From CAVVNP01 sp963800235 (GTDB taxonomy: Bacteria; Actinomycetota; Acidimicrobiia; Acidimicrobiales; Iamiaceae): a stretch of DNA of 64,000 bases. The DNA lies in contig CAWDAD010000001.1 of the NCBI GenBank assembly GCA_963800235.1, forward strand, positions 62,001-126,000. Direction: 5' to 3'. A program made the position numbers and the translations under genes. The notes beneath the pieces are model-generated. The model was not told the DNA's origin, did not search any database, and worked only from the letters and a program-made list of their open reading frames with translations. This document shows, one piece after another, positions 8,140-16,285 of this stretch (position 1 is the first letter of the stretch; the number at the start of each line of letters is the position of its first letter).

Positions 8140-8925
8140 ATGAGCGAACCCAGGGTCGACCCCGCGGACGGCCGGTCGAAGGTCGTGCTGGTCACCGGGG
8201 CCGGTCAGGCCTGCGGGCGGGTGATCGCCGAGGACTTCGCCGCCCGCGGCCATCGCGTCGTCGTGAACGACATCGACGAGGCCACCGGCCGCGAGACGGT
8301 CGAGCGGATCCACGCCGCCGGGGGCCAGGCCACCTTCGTGCTGGCGGACGTCTCCGACGAGGCGCAGGTGGCGGCCCTGGTCGACGCCGCCGTCGACGAG
8401 CACGGGCGGCTGGACGTGGCGGTGAACAACGCCGGCACCGAGGTCCCGATGGCCCTCGCCGACAGCACCGCCGCCGACTTCGCCCGGGTCATCGCCACCA
8501 ACCTCGAAGGGGTGCGGGCGTGCCTGGTGCACGAGATCCGCGCCATGCGGCGGTCCGGTGGTGGGGCCATCCTCAACATGGGATCGGTCACGAGCGACCT
8601 GACCGCCGCTCCGCAGAACGGCCTCTACGGCGCGACCAAGGGCGGGGTCGACGCGCTGACCAAGGCGGCGGCCATCGAGGTGGCGAAGGAGGGCATCAGC
8701 ATCAACGCCCTCGCCTTCATCGGTGCCGACGTCCCCGGGGGGATGTTCCAGCGCTTCAGCCGGGCGACGGGGATCCCCGAGGCCGACCTGCTGGCCCCCG
8801 TCCCGATCGGGCGCATGATGACGCCGGCGGAGCTGTGCGCCGCCGTGCGGTACATCACCTCGGACGACGCCCGGTTCCTGGTGGGCACGACCGTGGTGCT
8901 CGACGGCGGGTTCACCTCCACCTGA
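8140..8925 (+). CDS. Short-chain dehydrogenase/reductase
   Basis: 261 residues with a Rossmann fold. The cofactor loop is TGAGQACGR, a variant of TGxxxGxG. NNAG lies near residue 95. The catalytic set is Ser in GSVTSD and Tyr/Lys in LYGATKGG. The end VGTTVVLDGGFTST is typical of classical SDRs. NVND after the second strand (VVVNDIDE) suggests NAD preference, by inference. The substrate cannot be read. The ATG at 8140 has GAGGAGC about 5 bases upstream. The DinB-type gene follows after 63 bases on the same strand, possibly co-transcribed. Confidence 0.92.
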   Translation: MSEPRVDPADGRSKVVLVTGAGQACGRVIAEDFAARGHRVVVNDIDEATGRETVERIHAAGGQATFVLADVSDEAQVAALVDAAVDEHGRLDVAVNNAGTEVPMALADSTAADFARVIATNLEGVRACLVHEIRAMRRSGGGAILNMGSVTSDLTAAPQNGLYGATKGGVDALTKAAAIEVAKEGISINALAFIGADVPGGMFQRFSRATGIPEADLLAPVPIGRMMTPAELCAAVRYITSDDARFLVGTTVVLDGGFTST

Positions 8926-8988
8926 CCGACGCCGACCAAATCGCCGACGCCGGCCGAACCGCCGCAGCCCCCGTGCGAAGGTGGGGCC

Positions 8989-9582
8989 ATGACGTGGACG
9001 CCGGACACCACCTTCACCACCGGGCTCGACTTCTTCAGCGCCGCCGTCGGGCAGCTCGAGCCGGACGACTGGTCCAAGCCCTCGCCGTGCGACGGCTGGC
9101 AGGGCCTCGACGTGCTCGGCCACGTCGGGGTGGCGGTGCGCTTCGGCACCACGCTGCTGGCCCGGGAGGCGCCGGCGTGGAGCCCGGTCGACCCGCCCCG
9201 GGCTGCCGTCGAGGGCGAGCCGGGGGAGTGGTGGGCGTCCCTCGTCGGCCCGGCCAAGGCGGCGGTCGCCGATGTCGATCTGACCGAGGTGGTCGACTCG
9301 CCGTTCGGACGACGGTCCATCGGCGAGGGGCTGAGCTTCCCGGCGCTCGACCTCTTCGTCCACGCCTGGGACCTGGCCCGCACCGGCGGGTACGAGGTCG
9401 AGATCCCGCAGGAGGCCATCGACTTCGCCCACTCGGTGGTCGACCCGGTCCCCGACGACATGAAGCGCAGCGCCCGGGTCTTCGGGCCCGAGGTCGAGGT
9501 GGCGTCCGACGCCACGCCGACCGATCGGGCGATCGCCTGGAGCGGCCGCGACCCGAGCTGGACGCCGCCGGGCGGGTCGTGA
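8989..9582 (+). CDS. TIGR03086-type DinB/mycothiol-dependent family protein
   Basis: 197 residues of the actinobacterial TIGR03086 group, a helical-bundle relative of mycothiol-dependent maleylpyruvate isomerase. Marks: LEPDDWSKPSPCDGWQGLDVLGHV near the start with the metal-ligand His, and LDLFVHAWDLARTGG with further ligands. Many members are uncharacterised metal proteins linked to mycothiol chemistry; no direct role is shown. A GAAGGT hexamer is 6 bases before the ATG and there is no ribosome site. Converges with the glyoxalase-fold gene, stops 2 bases apart. Confidence 0.88.
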   Translation: MTWTPDTTFTTGLDFFSAAVGQLEPDDWSKPSPCDGWQGLDVLGHVGVAVRFGTTLLAREAPAWSPVDPPRAAVEGEPGEWWASLVGPAKAAVADVDLTEVVDSPFGRRSIGEGLSFPALDLFVHAWDLARTGGYEVEIPQEAIDFAHSVVDPVPDDMKRSARVFGPEVEVASDATPTDRAIAWSGRDPSWTPPGGS

Positions 9583-9583
9583 G

Positions 9584-10009
9584 TCAGGTGGCCGGGCCGA
9601 TGGAGGCGTTGCCGTCGTCGTCGACGGACCACCCCGGGTTGTGGGCGATCTCCCACACCGCCCCGTCGGGCGCCTCGACGTAGGCGTGGTAGCCGCCCCA
9701 CTCGGCGCGCTGCGGCGGCTTGCGGACGGTGCCGCCGGCGTCGACCATCGCCGACACCGTGGCGTCGACCTCGGCCGGGCCGTCGCAGAGGTGCCCGAGG
9801 TCGAAGGGCGGCGCCTCGCCGTCGCCGATGTCGCCGGCCAGGTCGGCGCGGCTGAACAGCGCCAGCATCCGACCCGAGCCGGCCCGCAGGAAGGTGACCT
9901 CACCCTCGACCGCCAGCGCCGGCTCCCAGCCGAGGTCGTCGACGTAGAACCGGTGGGCGACCGCCAGATCGGGGACGGCCAAGGTGATGATGTCGACGTG
10001 CAGGTCCAC
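9584..10009 (-). CDS. VOC (glyoxalase/dioxygenase fold) protein
   Basis: About 141 residues, two beta-alpha-beta-beta-beta modules: LHVDIITLAVPDLAVAHRFYVDDLGWEP then YHAYVEAPDGAVWEIAHNPG. The ending EIAHNP is common in VOC proteins annotated as glyoxalase or bleomycin-resistance-like, with the Glu as a metal ligand. The substrate is unknown. GTG at 10009 is chosen because GGAGG lies 9 bases upstream; a longer start at 10051 would fall inside a perfect palindrome (10039-10052), which looks regulatory. Confidence 0.85.
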   Translation of the reverse strand: MDLHVDIITLAVPDLAVAHRFYVDDLGWEPALAVEGEVTFLRAGSGRMLALFSRADLAGDIGDGEAPPFDLGHLCDGPAEVDATVSAMVDAGGTVRKPPQRAEWGGYHAYVEAPDGAVWEIAHNPGWSVDDDGNASIGPAT

Positions 10010-10038
10010 GGGTCGGGTCCTCCGCGAGGTTGACAGCC

Positions 10039-10062
10039 GGTGACGCGTCACCGTACACGTGT
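10039..10062. promoter_or_regulatory. Two adjacent palindromes upstream of the VOC gene
   Basis: GGTGACGCGTCACC (10039-10052) is a perfect 14-base palindrome and ACACGTGT (10055-10062) a perfect 8-base one. They lie 30-53 bases before the GTG at 10009, a plausible operator for a dimeric repressor. Confidence 0.45.
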
Positions 10063-10129
10063 TCGAAGCGGCGCCGCCCGGCGGGGGGCGGCCCGGCGGG
10101 GGGGCAGGGCGAGCGGGGCTGTCCAGCGC

Positions 10130-10885
10130 TCAGACGAACCGCACGTCGACGCCGAGCAGCGCCATCACGGCGCCCCGCCGAGCCGGCTCGACGGCCGCCA
10201 CGTCGACGCCGACGATGCCCCGACGGCCATCGGCGGTCGGACCGGTGAACCGGACCACGGCATCGTCGACCTCCAGGGTGGCGGCGGCCTCGATGCCGCC
10301 CCCGGGCCGGTCGGCGTCGACCGCGCTGCTCCTGGGACCGACCGGGCGCTCGATGCCCAGGACGTCGGCCCAGATCCCGGCCGTGGCGGCCGGGTCGTCG
10401 GTGGCGACGGTCAGGCCGACGACGGCGGTCACCCGGTCGGTGCGCACGTGGTCGCCCCAGGTCGGTCCGGCCCACGGCCAGTCCTCGGGGTCCCGCGCCG
10501 CGTCGATCGAGACGATGGCCCCCGGCACGTCCTTGGGGTGCAGGTGCAGGCCGCGGACGGCCTCGGCGGCGGCGTCGAACACCACCCGCACGCCGAGCTC
10601 GGCGAGGCGGGTCTCCACCGGGGCGAGGTCGTCGACCTGGAACAGCGCCATGTAGCCGCAGTCGCCGCCCCGCTTGTCGAGCAGCCGGCCGGCGGTGGTC
10701 CCCGGTCCGGTCGGGGACACCACCTCGAGGAACTGGTCACCCACGGGGAACAGGGCGTTGGCCAGACCGAAGACGGCCACGCCGGGGTCCCGATGGCAGC
10801 GCTCGACCGCCAACGCGTCGGTGACGGCGGCCTCGGCGGCGGCGAGGTCCCGGGCGGCGAAGGCGATCTGGCGTAGGCGCAGCAC
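10130..10885 (-). CDS. VOC-superfamily protein (two glyoxalase-like halves)
   Basis: About 251 residues. LRLRQIAFAARDLAAAEAAVTDAL opens the first half and RVTAVVGLTVATDDPAATAGIWADVLG the second, the internal duplication expected of VOC proteins of the Glyoxalase_3-like type. GDQFLEVVSPTGPGTTAGRLLDKRGGDCGYMALFQVDD is characteristic of that group. Metal ligands are not clear. The GTG at 10885 is preferred over 10918: it begins the first strand, and a CATGAT hexamer sits 6 bases upstream, suggesting leaderless translation. Its gene is upstream of the smaller VOC gene, but palindromes between them suggest separate control. Confidence 0.8.
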   Translation of the reverse strand: MLRLRQIAFAARDLAAAEAAVTDALAVERCHRDPGVAVFGLANALFPVGDQFLEVVSPTGPGTTAGRLLDKRGGDCGYMALFQVDDLAPVETRLAELGVRVVFDAAAEAVRGLHLHPKDVPGAIVSIDAARDPEDWPWAGPTWGDHVRTDRVTAVVGLTVATDDPAATAGIWADVLGIERPVGPRSSAVDADRPGGGIEAAATLEVDDAVVRFTGPTADGRRGIVGVDVAAVEPARRGAVMALLGVDVRFV

Positions 10886-10977
10886 CCCCCGATCATGGCC
10901 GGGCGGCCGGGGTGGCACCGGCCGGGCGGCCCCGGACGAGCCGGGCGGGGGGTGGCGTCCGGCGACATGATGTCGGG

Positions 10978-11514
10978 GTGGCGGCCCGGCTGATCGTGCT
11001 GAACGGACCGCCGGCGTCGGGCAAGTCGACCCTGGCCCGGCGCTACGCCGACGAGCACCCCCTCGCCCTTCGCCTCGACATCGACGAGCTGCGCGACTGG
11101 CTCAGTGCCTGGAGCACCGATCTCCACGCCGCCGGTCTGCGGGCGAGGGACCTGGCGGTGGCCATGGCCGAGGACCACCTCCGATCCGGTCACGAGGTCG
11201 CGGTCGCCCAGCTGTTCGGGCGGCCCGATCACCTCGACCGGCTGGTCGCCGCCGCGACCGGCGTCGGGGCCGACGTCGCCGAGGTCGTGCTGGTCGCCGA
11301 CCGGGCGGGGACCCGGGCCCGGTTCGTCGAGCGCGGCGGCCCCCGGTTGGCCGAGGTCGAAGCGGGCCCTCCCGGGCTCGACGCCCTCGACGAGCTGCAC
11401 GACCGCGTCGAGCGCGTCGCCGTGAGCCGGCCGCACGTCGTCCGGGTCGAGCCGGTCTGGGGGGACGTCGACGCCACCTACGCCCGGCTCCTCGCCGCCA
11501 TCGGTGAGCGCTGA
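10978..11514 (+). CDS. P-loop kinase-like NTPase (AAA_33 type)
   Basis: 178 residues. The Walker A motif is GPPASGKST, directly after the first strand LIVLN. RLDIDELRDWLSAW follows as in small phosphotransferases (Zeta-toxin/chloramphenicol phosphotransferase/gluconate kinase-like fold), and VVLVADRAGTRARFVERGG provides a lid-like Arg region. Substrate unknown. The GTG at 10978 has CATGAT 6 bases upstream, suggesting a leaderless message. Stands alone between a divergent VOC gene and the FAH gene; no antitoxin-like partner, so a toxin role is not supported. Confidence 0.82.
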   Translation: MAARLIVLNGPPASGKSTLARRYADEHPLALRLDIDELRDWLSAWSTDLHAAGLRARDLAVAMAEDHLRSGHEVAVAQLFGRPDHLDRLVAAATGVGADVAEVVLVADRAGTRARFVERGGPRLAEVEAGPPGLDALDELHDRVERVAVSRPHVVRVEPVWGDVDATYARLLAAIGER

Positions 11515-11566
11515 CCGGTTCACGCCCACCACCTCGGTGGGGACGCCTCGTCGGGCACGACCCGCT

Positions 11567-11580
11567 TATCATCTGATCAG
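11567..11580 (+). promoter_or_regulatory. -10-like TATCAT overlapping palindrome CTGATCAG
   Basis: TATCAT (11567-11572) runs into the perfect palindrome CTGATCAG (11573-11580), 44 bases before the FAH start. A repressor bound here would cover the transcription start. Only 110 bases separate this gene from the previous one. Confidence 0.4.
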
Positions 11581-11623
11581 ACTCGGCCCAGGGCGGGCCG
11601 CAGCCGCCAGAGGAGGACCCTCC

Positions 11624-12451
11624 ATGAAGCTCGCCAACCAGGCCGGCCGGGCCGTGCTCGTGCTCGACGGCGGCGTGGCCGACGTCGCCGAGGTCTCGGG
11701 CGGATCGCTCGGCCCCGACCCGATGAACTGCCTCGCCCGCTGGGACGAGCTGGTCGAGCTGGCCGCCGGGATCACCGACCCGACGGGCGAGCTGGACGAG
11801 GACGCGCTCGGCTGCCCGGTGCCGGACCCGGCCCAGGTGTTCGCCATCGGCGTCAACTACCGCGACCACGCCGAGGAGTCGACGCTCTCGGTGCCCGAGG
11901 TGCCCGCGACCTTCACCAAGTTCCCGGCCTGCCTGTCGGGGCCGTTCAGCGACGTGCCCGTCGAGGGCTCCTCGACCGACTGGGAGGTCGAGCTGGTGGC
12001 GGTCATCGGTCGGCGGGCCGAGGGCGTGGCCGAGTCCGACGCCTGGAGCCACGTGGCCGGGCTCACCGTCGGCCAGGACATCTCCGATCGGCACCTGCAG
12101 TTCGCGGCCGGCATGCAGTTCTCGCTCGGCAAGTCCCGCACCGGGTTCGGTCCGATGGGTCCGTGGATCGTCAGCCCCGACGAGCTCGACGACCCCGACG
12201 ACCTGGAGCTCGGCTGCTCGGTCGACGGCGAGACCGTGCAGAGCTCGCGGACCGGTGAGCTGATCTTCGGCGTGCCCCGGCTGGTGGCGGAGCTGTCCTC
12301 GGTGCTGCCCCTGCTGCCCGGCGACGTCATCTTCACCGGCACGCCCTCCGGCGTGGGCATGGCCCGCACGCCACCACGCTGGCTGTCCGCCGGCAACGTG
12401 CTCGAGAGCTGGATCGAGGGCATCGGCCGCATCCGCAACACCTGCGTCTGA
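11624..12451 (+). CDS. Fumarylacetoacetate hydrolase (FAH) family protein
   Basis: 275 residues. The FAH core shows AIGVNYRDHAEES, KFPACLSGPFSDV, EVELVAVIGRRAEGV (metal-ligand Glu residues), AGLTVGQDISDRHLQF, GKSRTGFGPMGPWIV and FTGTPSGVGMARTP. Family members cleave C-C bonds or hydrate/decarboxylate acylpyruvates with Mg2+; typical roles are at the end of aromatic catabolism. AGGAGG lies 8 bases before the ATG. The stop overlaps the start of the cytochrome P450 frame (TGATG at 12449-12453), so the two are translationally coupled and probably serve one oxidative degradation pathway. Confidence 0.92.
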   Translation: MKLANQAGRAVLVLDGGVADVAEVSGGSLGPDPMNCLARWDELVELAAGITDPTGELDEDALGCPVPDPAQVFAIGVNYRDHAEESTLSVPEVPATFTKFPACLSGPFSDVPVEGSSTDWEVELVAVIGRRAEGVAESDAWSHVAGLTVGQDISDRHLQFAAGMQFSLGKSRTGFGPMGPWIVSPDELDDPDDLELGCSVDGETVQSSRTGELIFGVPRLVAELSSVLPLLPGDVIFTGTPSGVGMARTPPRWLSAGNVLESWIEGIGRIRNTCV

Positions 12452-13655
12452 TGGCCGACTCGCCGGGCATCCCGCTTCCTCCCACCGACGTGGCGACCGA
12501 CGACGTCGACCTGTTCGCCGACGACGCGCTGGCCGAGCCCTACGGGCACCTGCGCCGCCTGCGCGACCTCGGCCCGGCGGTGTGGCTGTCGACCCACGGC
12601 TGCTACGTGCTGGCGCGCTACGAGGAGGCCCGGGCCGCCCTCGCCGACGCCGACGCGTTCTGCTCCGGTCGGGGCGTCGGCTTCAACGACGTGGTGAACG
12701 AGGTGGCCCGGGGCACCACCTTGATGAGCGACGGCGACGAGCATCGACGTCAGCGGTCGATCATCGGCCAGCCGCTGACACCCAGGAGGCTGGCCGAGCT
12801 TCGGCCGGTGGCGGCCGACCTCGCGGCCGGCCTGGTCGACGGCCTGCTGGAGCGGGGGCGCTTCGACGCGGTCCGCGACCTGGCCGAGGTGATCCCGGCC
12901 ACCTGGGTGCCGGATCTGCTCGGCTGGCCCGAGGAGGGCCGGCCCCATCTGGTCGCCTGGGGGTCCGCCACCTTCGACGGGCTCGGCCCGCTGAACGACC
13001 GGACCGTCGCGGCTGCCGAGGGCACCCTCGCCATGAGCGCCTTCGCCGCCGAGGTCGCCCGGCGCGACGACCTGCCGCCCGACTCCATGGCCGCCGGCGT
13101 GCTGGCGGCCGCCGACCGGGGCGAGGTCGAGCGCGACCGCTGCCCGCTGCTCATGGTCGACTACCTGGCTCCGTCGCTCGACACCACCATCAGCGCCATC
13201 GGCAACGCGATGTGGCTGTTCGCCACCCACCCGGACCAGTGGGACCGGTTGCGGGCCGACCCCGGCCTCGCCCGCCGCGCCCTCGACGAGGTGCTCCGCC
13301 TGGAGAGCCCGATCAGCTGCTTCAGCCGGATCACGACCCGGTCGGTCGACGTCGGCGGAGCGCGCTGCCCGCCGACGCCCGGGTGATGGTCCACTTCGCC
13401 TCGGCCAACCGGGACGAGCGCCGCTGGGACGACCCGGAGCGGTTCGACATCGGGCGGGAGTCGGCCGGCCAGCTGGCCTTCGGCCACGGCGAGCACGCCT
13501 GCGTGGGCATGGGCCTGGCCAGGGTCGAGGCCACCGAGCTCCTGGCCGAGCTGGCCCGCCGGGTCCAGCGCTTCGAGCTGGGCGACCCCGTCCGGAAGCT
13601 GAACAACCTGATCCGCGGCTTCGCCTCGCTTCCGGTGACCGCCGTCCCGGCCTGA
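12451..13655 (+). pseudogene. Cytochrome P450, interrupted by a one-base frameshift
   Basis: Two frames together encode a full P450 of about 400 residues. The first covers 12451 to about 13360: N-terminal region, the C-helix HRRQRS, an I-helix LLMVDYLAPSLDTT with the DTT oxygen-activation site, and the K-helix ExxR in LDEVLRLESP. The second continues with ALPADARVMVHFASANRDERRW and the heme loop FGHGEHACVG with the Cys ligand. Normal P450 sequence reads across the join if one base is missing near 13360-13363 in a CGCGC stretch. It overlaps the FAH stop (TGATG). Actinobacterial CYPs take electrons from ferredoxins such as that at 59938. Lesion or sequencing error: undecided. Confidence 0.85.
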
Positions 13656-13746
13656 CCCCATCCGGACCACCCGGGGGCGCCACGCGGAGCCCTCGGAACC
13701 GGCCGCGACCGCTCGTCGGGGCCGGTGGCCGACGGCATCCAACGTT

Positions 13747-13807
13747 TACCGTCTGCGAACCCGGAGCGGCGTCTCCGCTCGGGGGCGCCGGCGTAGCTTC
13801 GCAGACG
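13747..13807 (+). other. Promoter-like hexamer followed by nested inverted repeat in a 394-bp gene-free gap
   Basis: The gap 13656-14049 has no credible gene. TACCGT at 13747-13752 overlaps a 10-base inverted repeat, CGTCTGCGAA (13750-13759) with TTCGCAGACG (13798-13807). Inside it GAGCGG/CCGCTC (13764-13780) forms a second stem. A transcript from this hexamer would start near 13759 with the inner hairpin and give a roughly 290-base leader before the enoyl-CoA hydratase gene. Alternatively the structure terminates the FAH-P450 transcript. No T-run is present. Confidence 0.4.
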
Positions 13808-14049
13808 TCCCCGCCGGTCGTGGTGGCGCCTCCGCACTCCGGAGCTGCTGGCGCGACCGACCCGGATCGGCGCATCCCGTCGCGTCGGTCCGGTCACCGG
13901 CCGACGTCTCCGCAGTTGGACCCTCCCGCTCAGCTCCGGACCGTCGAGCCGGTGGGGACGCGCCCGTCCCGCCATGGCTCCTGGCCGACGGGTGGGGGTG
14001 TGGAACAGTGGTCGGCAGCGGCCGAGGGCCGGCCGGCGAGGGAGCCCGC

Positions 14050-15012
14050 ATGTACGAGCAGATCCGCTACGACGTCGACGACCCCGTCGCGACCATCACC
14101 CTCGACCGCCCGGACCGGCTCAACGCCTTCACCCCGGTCATGGGTGAGGAGATCCGCAACGCCATGGGGCGGGCGGCGGCCGACCCGGCGGTGGTCGGCA
14201 TCGTGCTCACCGGTGCCGGTCGGGGGTTCTGCGCCGGGGCCGACCTGTCGGTCCTGCAGGGCATCTCCGACGGTGACGGCGACGGCGACACCGGTGGCAC
14301 CGGCGACGGCCGCGGGGCGGACCGGGGCGCACCGGTGCCGGGCAACACCGGTGAGGCCGCCGGGGAGAGCGGGAGCCTGACCCGACCGCAGGGCCTCGAG
14401 CCGGTGGGCGAGGACTGGGGCGCCGACCTGCGGGGCACCTACACCTACCTGCTCTCGATCCCGAAGCCGATCATCGCCGCCGTCAACGGGGCGGCGGCGG
14501 GCATGGCGGTGCCCATCGCCCTGAGCTGCGACCTGCGGTTCATGGCCGACACCGCGGTGCTGACCACCGCGTTCTCCCAGCGCGGCCTCGTCGCCGAGTG
14601 GGGGCTGAGCTGGCTCCTGCCACGGCTGATCGGGCCGTCGGCCGCCCTCGACCTGCTCTTCTCGTCCCGGAAGGTCGGTGCCGAGGAGTGCCTGCGCCTC
14701 GGGCTGGCCGACCGCTGCCTTCCCGCCGACGAGGTGGTCCCCGCCGCCCGGGACTACATCGAGCAGCTGGCCCGGACCGCGTCGCCGACCTCGATGGCGG
14801 TGATGAAGCGGCAGGTGTACCAGCAGCTGCACGACGGGCTCGGTCCGGCCGAGAAGGAGGCGATCGCCCTGATGCTCGAGAGCTTCGGGCGTCCCGACCT
14901 GGCCGAGGGCGTGGCGTCGTTCCTGCAGAAGCGCCCGCCCCGCTTCGCCCGGCTGGGCGCGGCCGACGCCGGCCAGCCCACCGCCGCCACGTCTGCCGGC
15001 GCCACGGGCTAG
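14050..15012 (+). CDS. Enoyl-CoA hydratase/isomerase family protein with long loop insertion
   Basis: 320 residues of the crotonase fold. IVLTGAGRGFCAGADLSVLQG is the first oxyanion-hole region and PIIAAVNGAAAGMAVPIALSCDLRFMAD the second. FSQRGLVAEWGLSWLLPRLIG carries the Glu/Gly region used by hydratases. Between 80 and 125 a Gly/Asp-rich insertion (DGDGDGDTGGTGDG and onward) lengthens the loop after the first motif compared with the usual 260-residue enzymes. Likely fatty-acid or aromatic-CoA metabolism. ATG 14050 is preferred, with GAGGGAG 6 bases upstream. Its stop shares the bases CTAG with the stop of the convergent aldo/keto reductase. Confidence 0.9.
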   Translation: MYEQIRYDVDDPVATITLDRPDRLNAFTPVMGEEIRNAMGRAAADPAVVGIVLTGAGRGFCAGADLSVLQGISDGDGDGDTGGTGDGRGADRGAPVPGNTGEAAGESGSLTRPQGLEPVGEDWGADLRGTYTYLLSIPKPIIAAVNGAAAGMAVPIALSCDLRFMADTAVLTTAFSQRGLVAEWGLSWLLPRLIGPSAALDLLFSSRKVGAEECLRLGLADRCLPADEVVPAARDYIEQLARTASPTSMAVMKRQVYQQLHDGLGPAEKEAIALMLESFGRPDLAEGVASFLQKRPPRFARLGAADAGQPTAATSAGATG

Positions 15013-15890
15013 ATCCGCTCGAGCCGGTCGCCGTCGAACAGCGGCTCGATCTGCTCGGCGGCGACGTCGGCCTCGAGCTCCGCGTCGGTCGGCGGCGGGG
15101 TCGACCGGTCGCCCGCCGCCTCGAGGACCGGGCGCAGCAGCCGGGCGTCGCTCGACGAGTTCAGGAACAGCCCCGGTCGGGCGAGCACGAAGCGCACGGC
15201 CCGGCCGATCGCCCCGTGGTCGTCGAGGGGCTGGTACCAGCTGTACCGCGGGCCCGCCTCCTCGGGCCAGCGTCGCCGGGCCACCGACTTGATGGTCTGC
15301 ACCGCCACCCGGCGCTCGGCGCAGGTCGCCAGCAGCGCCTCGACGTCGTCGCGGTAGCCGGGCTGACCCAGCAGGCTGTGGTTGTAGGGGAGCAGCACCG
15401 AGTCGAAGTCGAACCGCTCGAGGCTCCGGCGGTGCATGCCGGCGATGCGAAGCCCGTGCCCGGTCACCCCGATGAAGCGGACCAGGCCCTCGTCGCGGGC
15501 CCGGACCAGCGCCTCGACCGCGCCGCCCGGGCCGTGGGCCCGCTCCCACTCGTCGGGCTCCACCAGGTTGTGGAGCTGGATCAGGTCGACCGAGTCGACG
15601 CCGAGGCGCTCGAGCGAGCGCTCCAGCCCCGCCCGGGCCCCGTCGGCGGTGCGCGCCGCGGTCTTGGTGGCGAGGAAGAAGCGGGAGCGGTGTTCGACCA
15701 GCCACGGCGCGATGCGCAGCTCGGAGTCGCCGTAGTCGGCCGCGGTGTCGAGGTGGTTGACGCCGTGGGCGAGCAGCACCTCGAGTAGCTCGTCGGCCCG
15801 CTCCTGGCGCATCGCGCCGAGGGCGGCCGCGCCGAAGATGACGCGCGAGCTCTGGTGGCCGGTGCGCCCGAACGGCGCCTGCTCGATCAC
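15009..15890 (-). CDS. Aldo/keto reductase
   Basis: 293 residues, a TIM-barrel oxidoreductase. HLDTAADYGDSE carries catalytic Asp and Tyr; FFLATKTAART has the catalytic Lys; DSVDLIQLHNLVEPDEW has the fourth residue, His. The NADPH-binding C-terminal region is less typical (FLNSSSDARLLRPVLEAA). Substrate unknown. TAGCGT lies 7 bases before the GTG, so the message is likely leaderless. Its TAG stop and that of the enoyl-CoA hydratase share the same four base pairs, so both genes end tail to tail without any spacer. Confidence 0.9.
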   Translation of the reverse strand: MIEQAPFGRTGHQSSRVIFGAAALGAMRQERADELLEVLLAHGVNHLDTAADYGDSELRIAPWLVEHRSRFFLATKTAARTADGARAGLERSLERLGVDSVDLIQLHNLVEPDEWERAHGPGGAVEALVRARDEGLVRFIGVTGHGLRIAGMHRRSLERFDFDSVLLPYNHSLLGQPGYRDDVEALLATCAERRVAVQTIKSVARRRWPEEAGPRYSWYQPLDDHGAIGRAVRFVLARPGLFLNSSSDARLLRPVLEAAGDRSTPPPTDAELEADVAAEQIEPLFDGDRLERI

Positions 15891-15897
15891 CGCGCCG

Positions 15898-15903
15898 ACG
15901 CTA
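15898..15903 (-). promoter_or_regulatory. -10 hexamer TAGCGT, leaderless aldo/keto reductase
   Basis: TAGCGT on the minus strand 7 bases before the GTG at 15890; no ribosome site between them. Confidence 0.5.
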
Positions 15904-15932
15904 CCGGCGGCCCGGCGCGGTGCGCTCGGAGG

Positions 15933-16260
15933 TCAGGTCGGGGTGACGGCGTTGGTCGGCGAGGACGCGGGACCGGTGCCGTCGACGTTCGAGGCCGCCA
16001 CCGTGGAGGTGTAGCTCGTGCCCCCGGTGAGGCCGGTCACCGTCAGGTGGTTGGAGGTGGCCGGGAACACCTGCGGGGTCTGGGCCACGCCGCTCAGGCA
16101 GGGCACGACGGTGTGGTTGGTGTGCCGTGGTCGGACGGGTCGGGCCGTTCAGGGTGGCCTGGCCGTTGCCGCCGGTCGCCACGACCAGCTCCCGGGACGA
16201 CTGCGGCGGACCGCGAACGCTGCCCTCGATCCGGTCCTGGTCGACCGTCCGCGGCACCGC
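15933..16260 (-). pseudogene. Fragment of a fibronectin-III surface protein
   Basis: The minus strand encodes NHTVVPCLSGVAQTPQVF and then LTVTGLTGGTSYTSTVAASN, ending GPASSPTNAVTPT and a stop at 15933. This is the C-terminal two thirds of a fibronectin type III domain. The start of the same domain (RELVVATGGNGQATL) is in another frame just upstream, and its middle is replaced by out-of-frame sequence with a TGA, so there is a deletion plus frameshift near 16130-16150. No start codon, signal peptide or further domains remain. It looks like the leftover 3' end of a secreted multi-domain protein. Confidence 0.62.
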
Positions 16261-16285
16261 CCCCGACGCCCTCGGACGGCGCCGG

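Noticed and set aside
10978..11514. Zeta-toxin-like kinase as part of a toxin-antitoxin pair
   Set aside because: Walker A fits many small kinases and no antitoxin-sized partner gene overlaps.
15009..15012. Shared CTAG at two convergent stops as a regulatory site
   Set aside because: Most likely simple compact genome packing.
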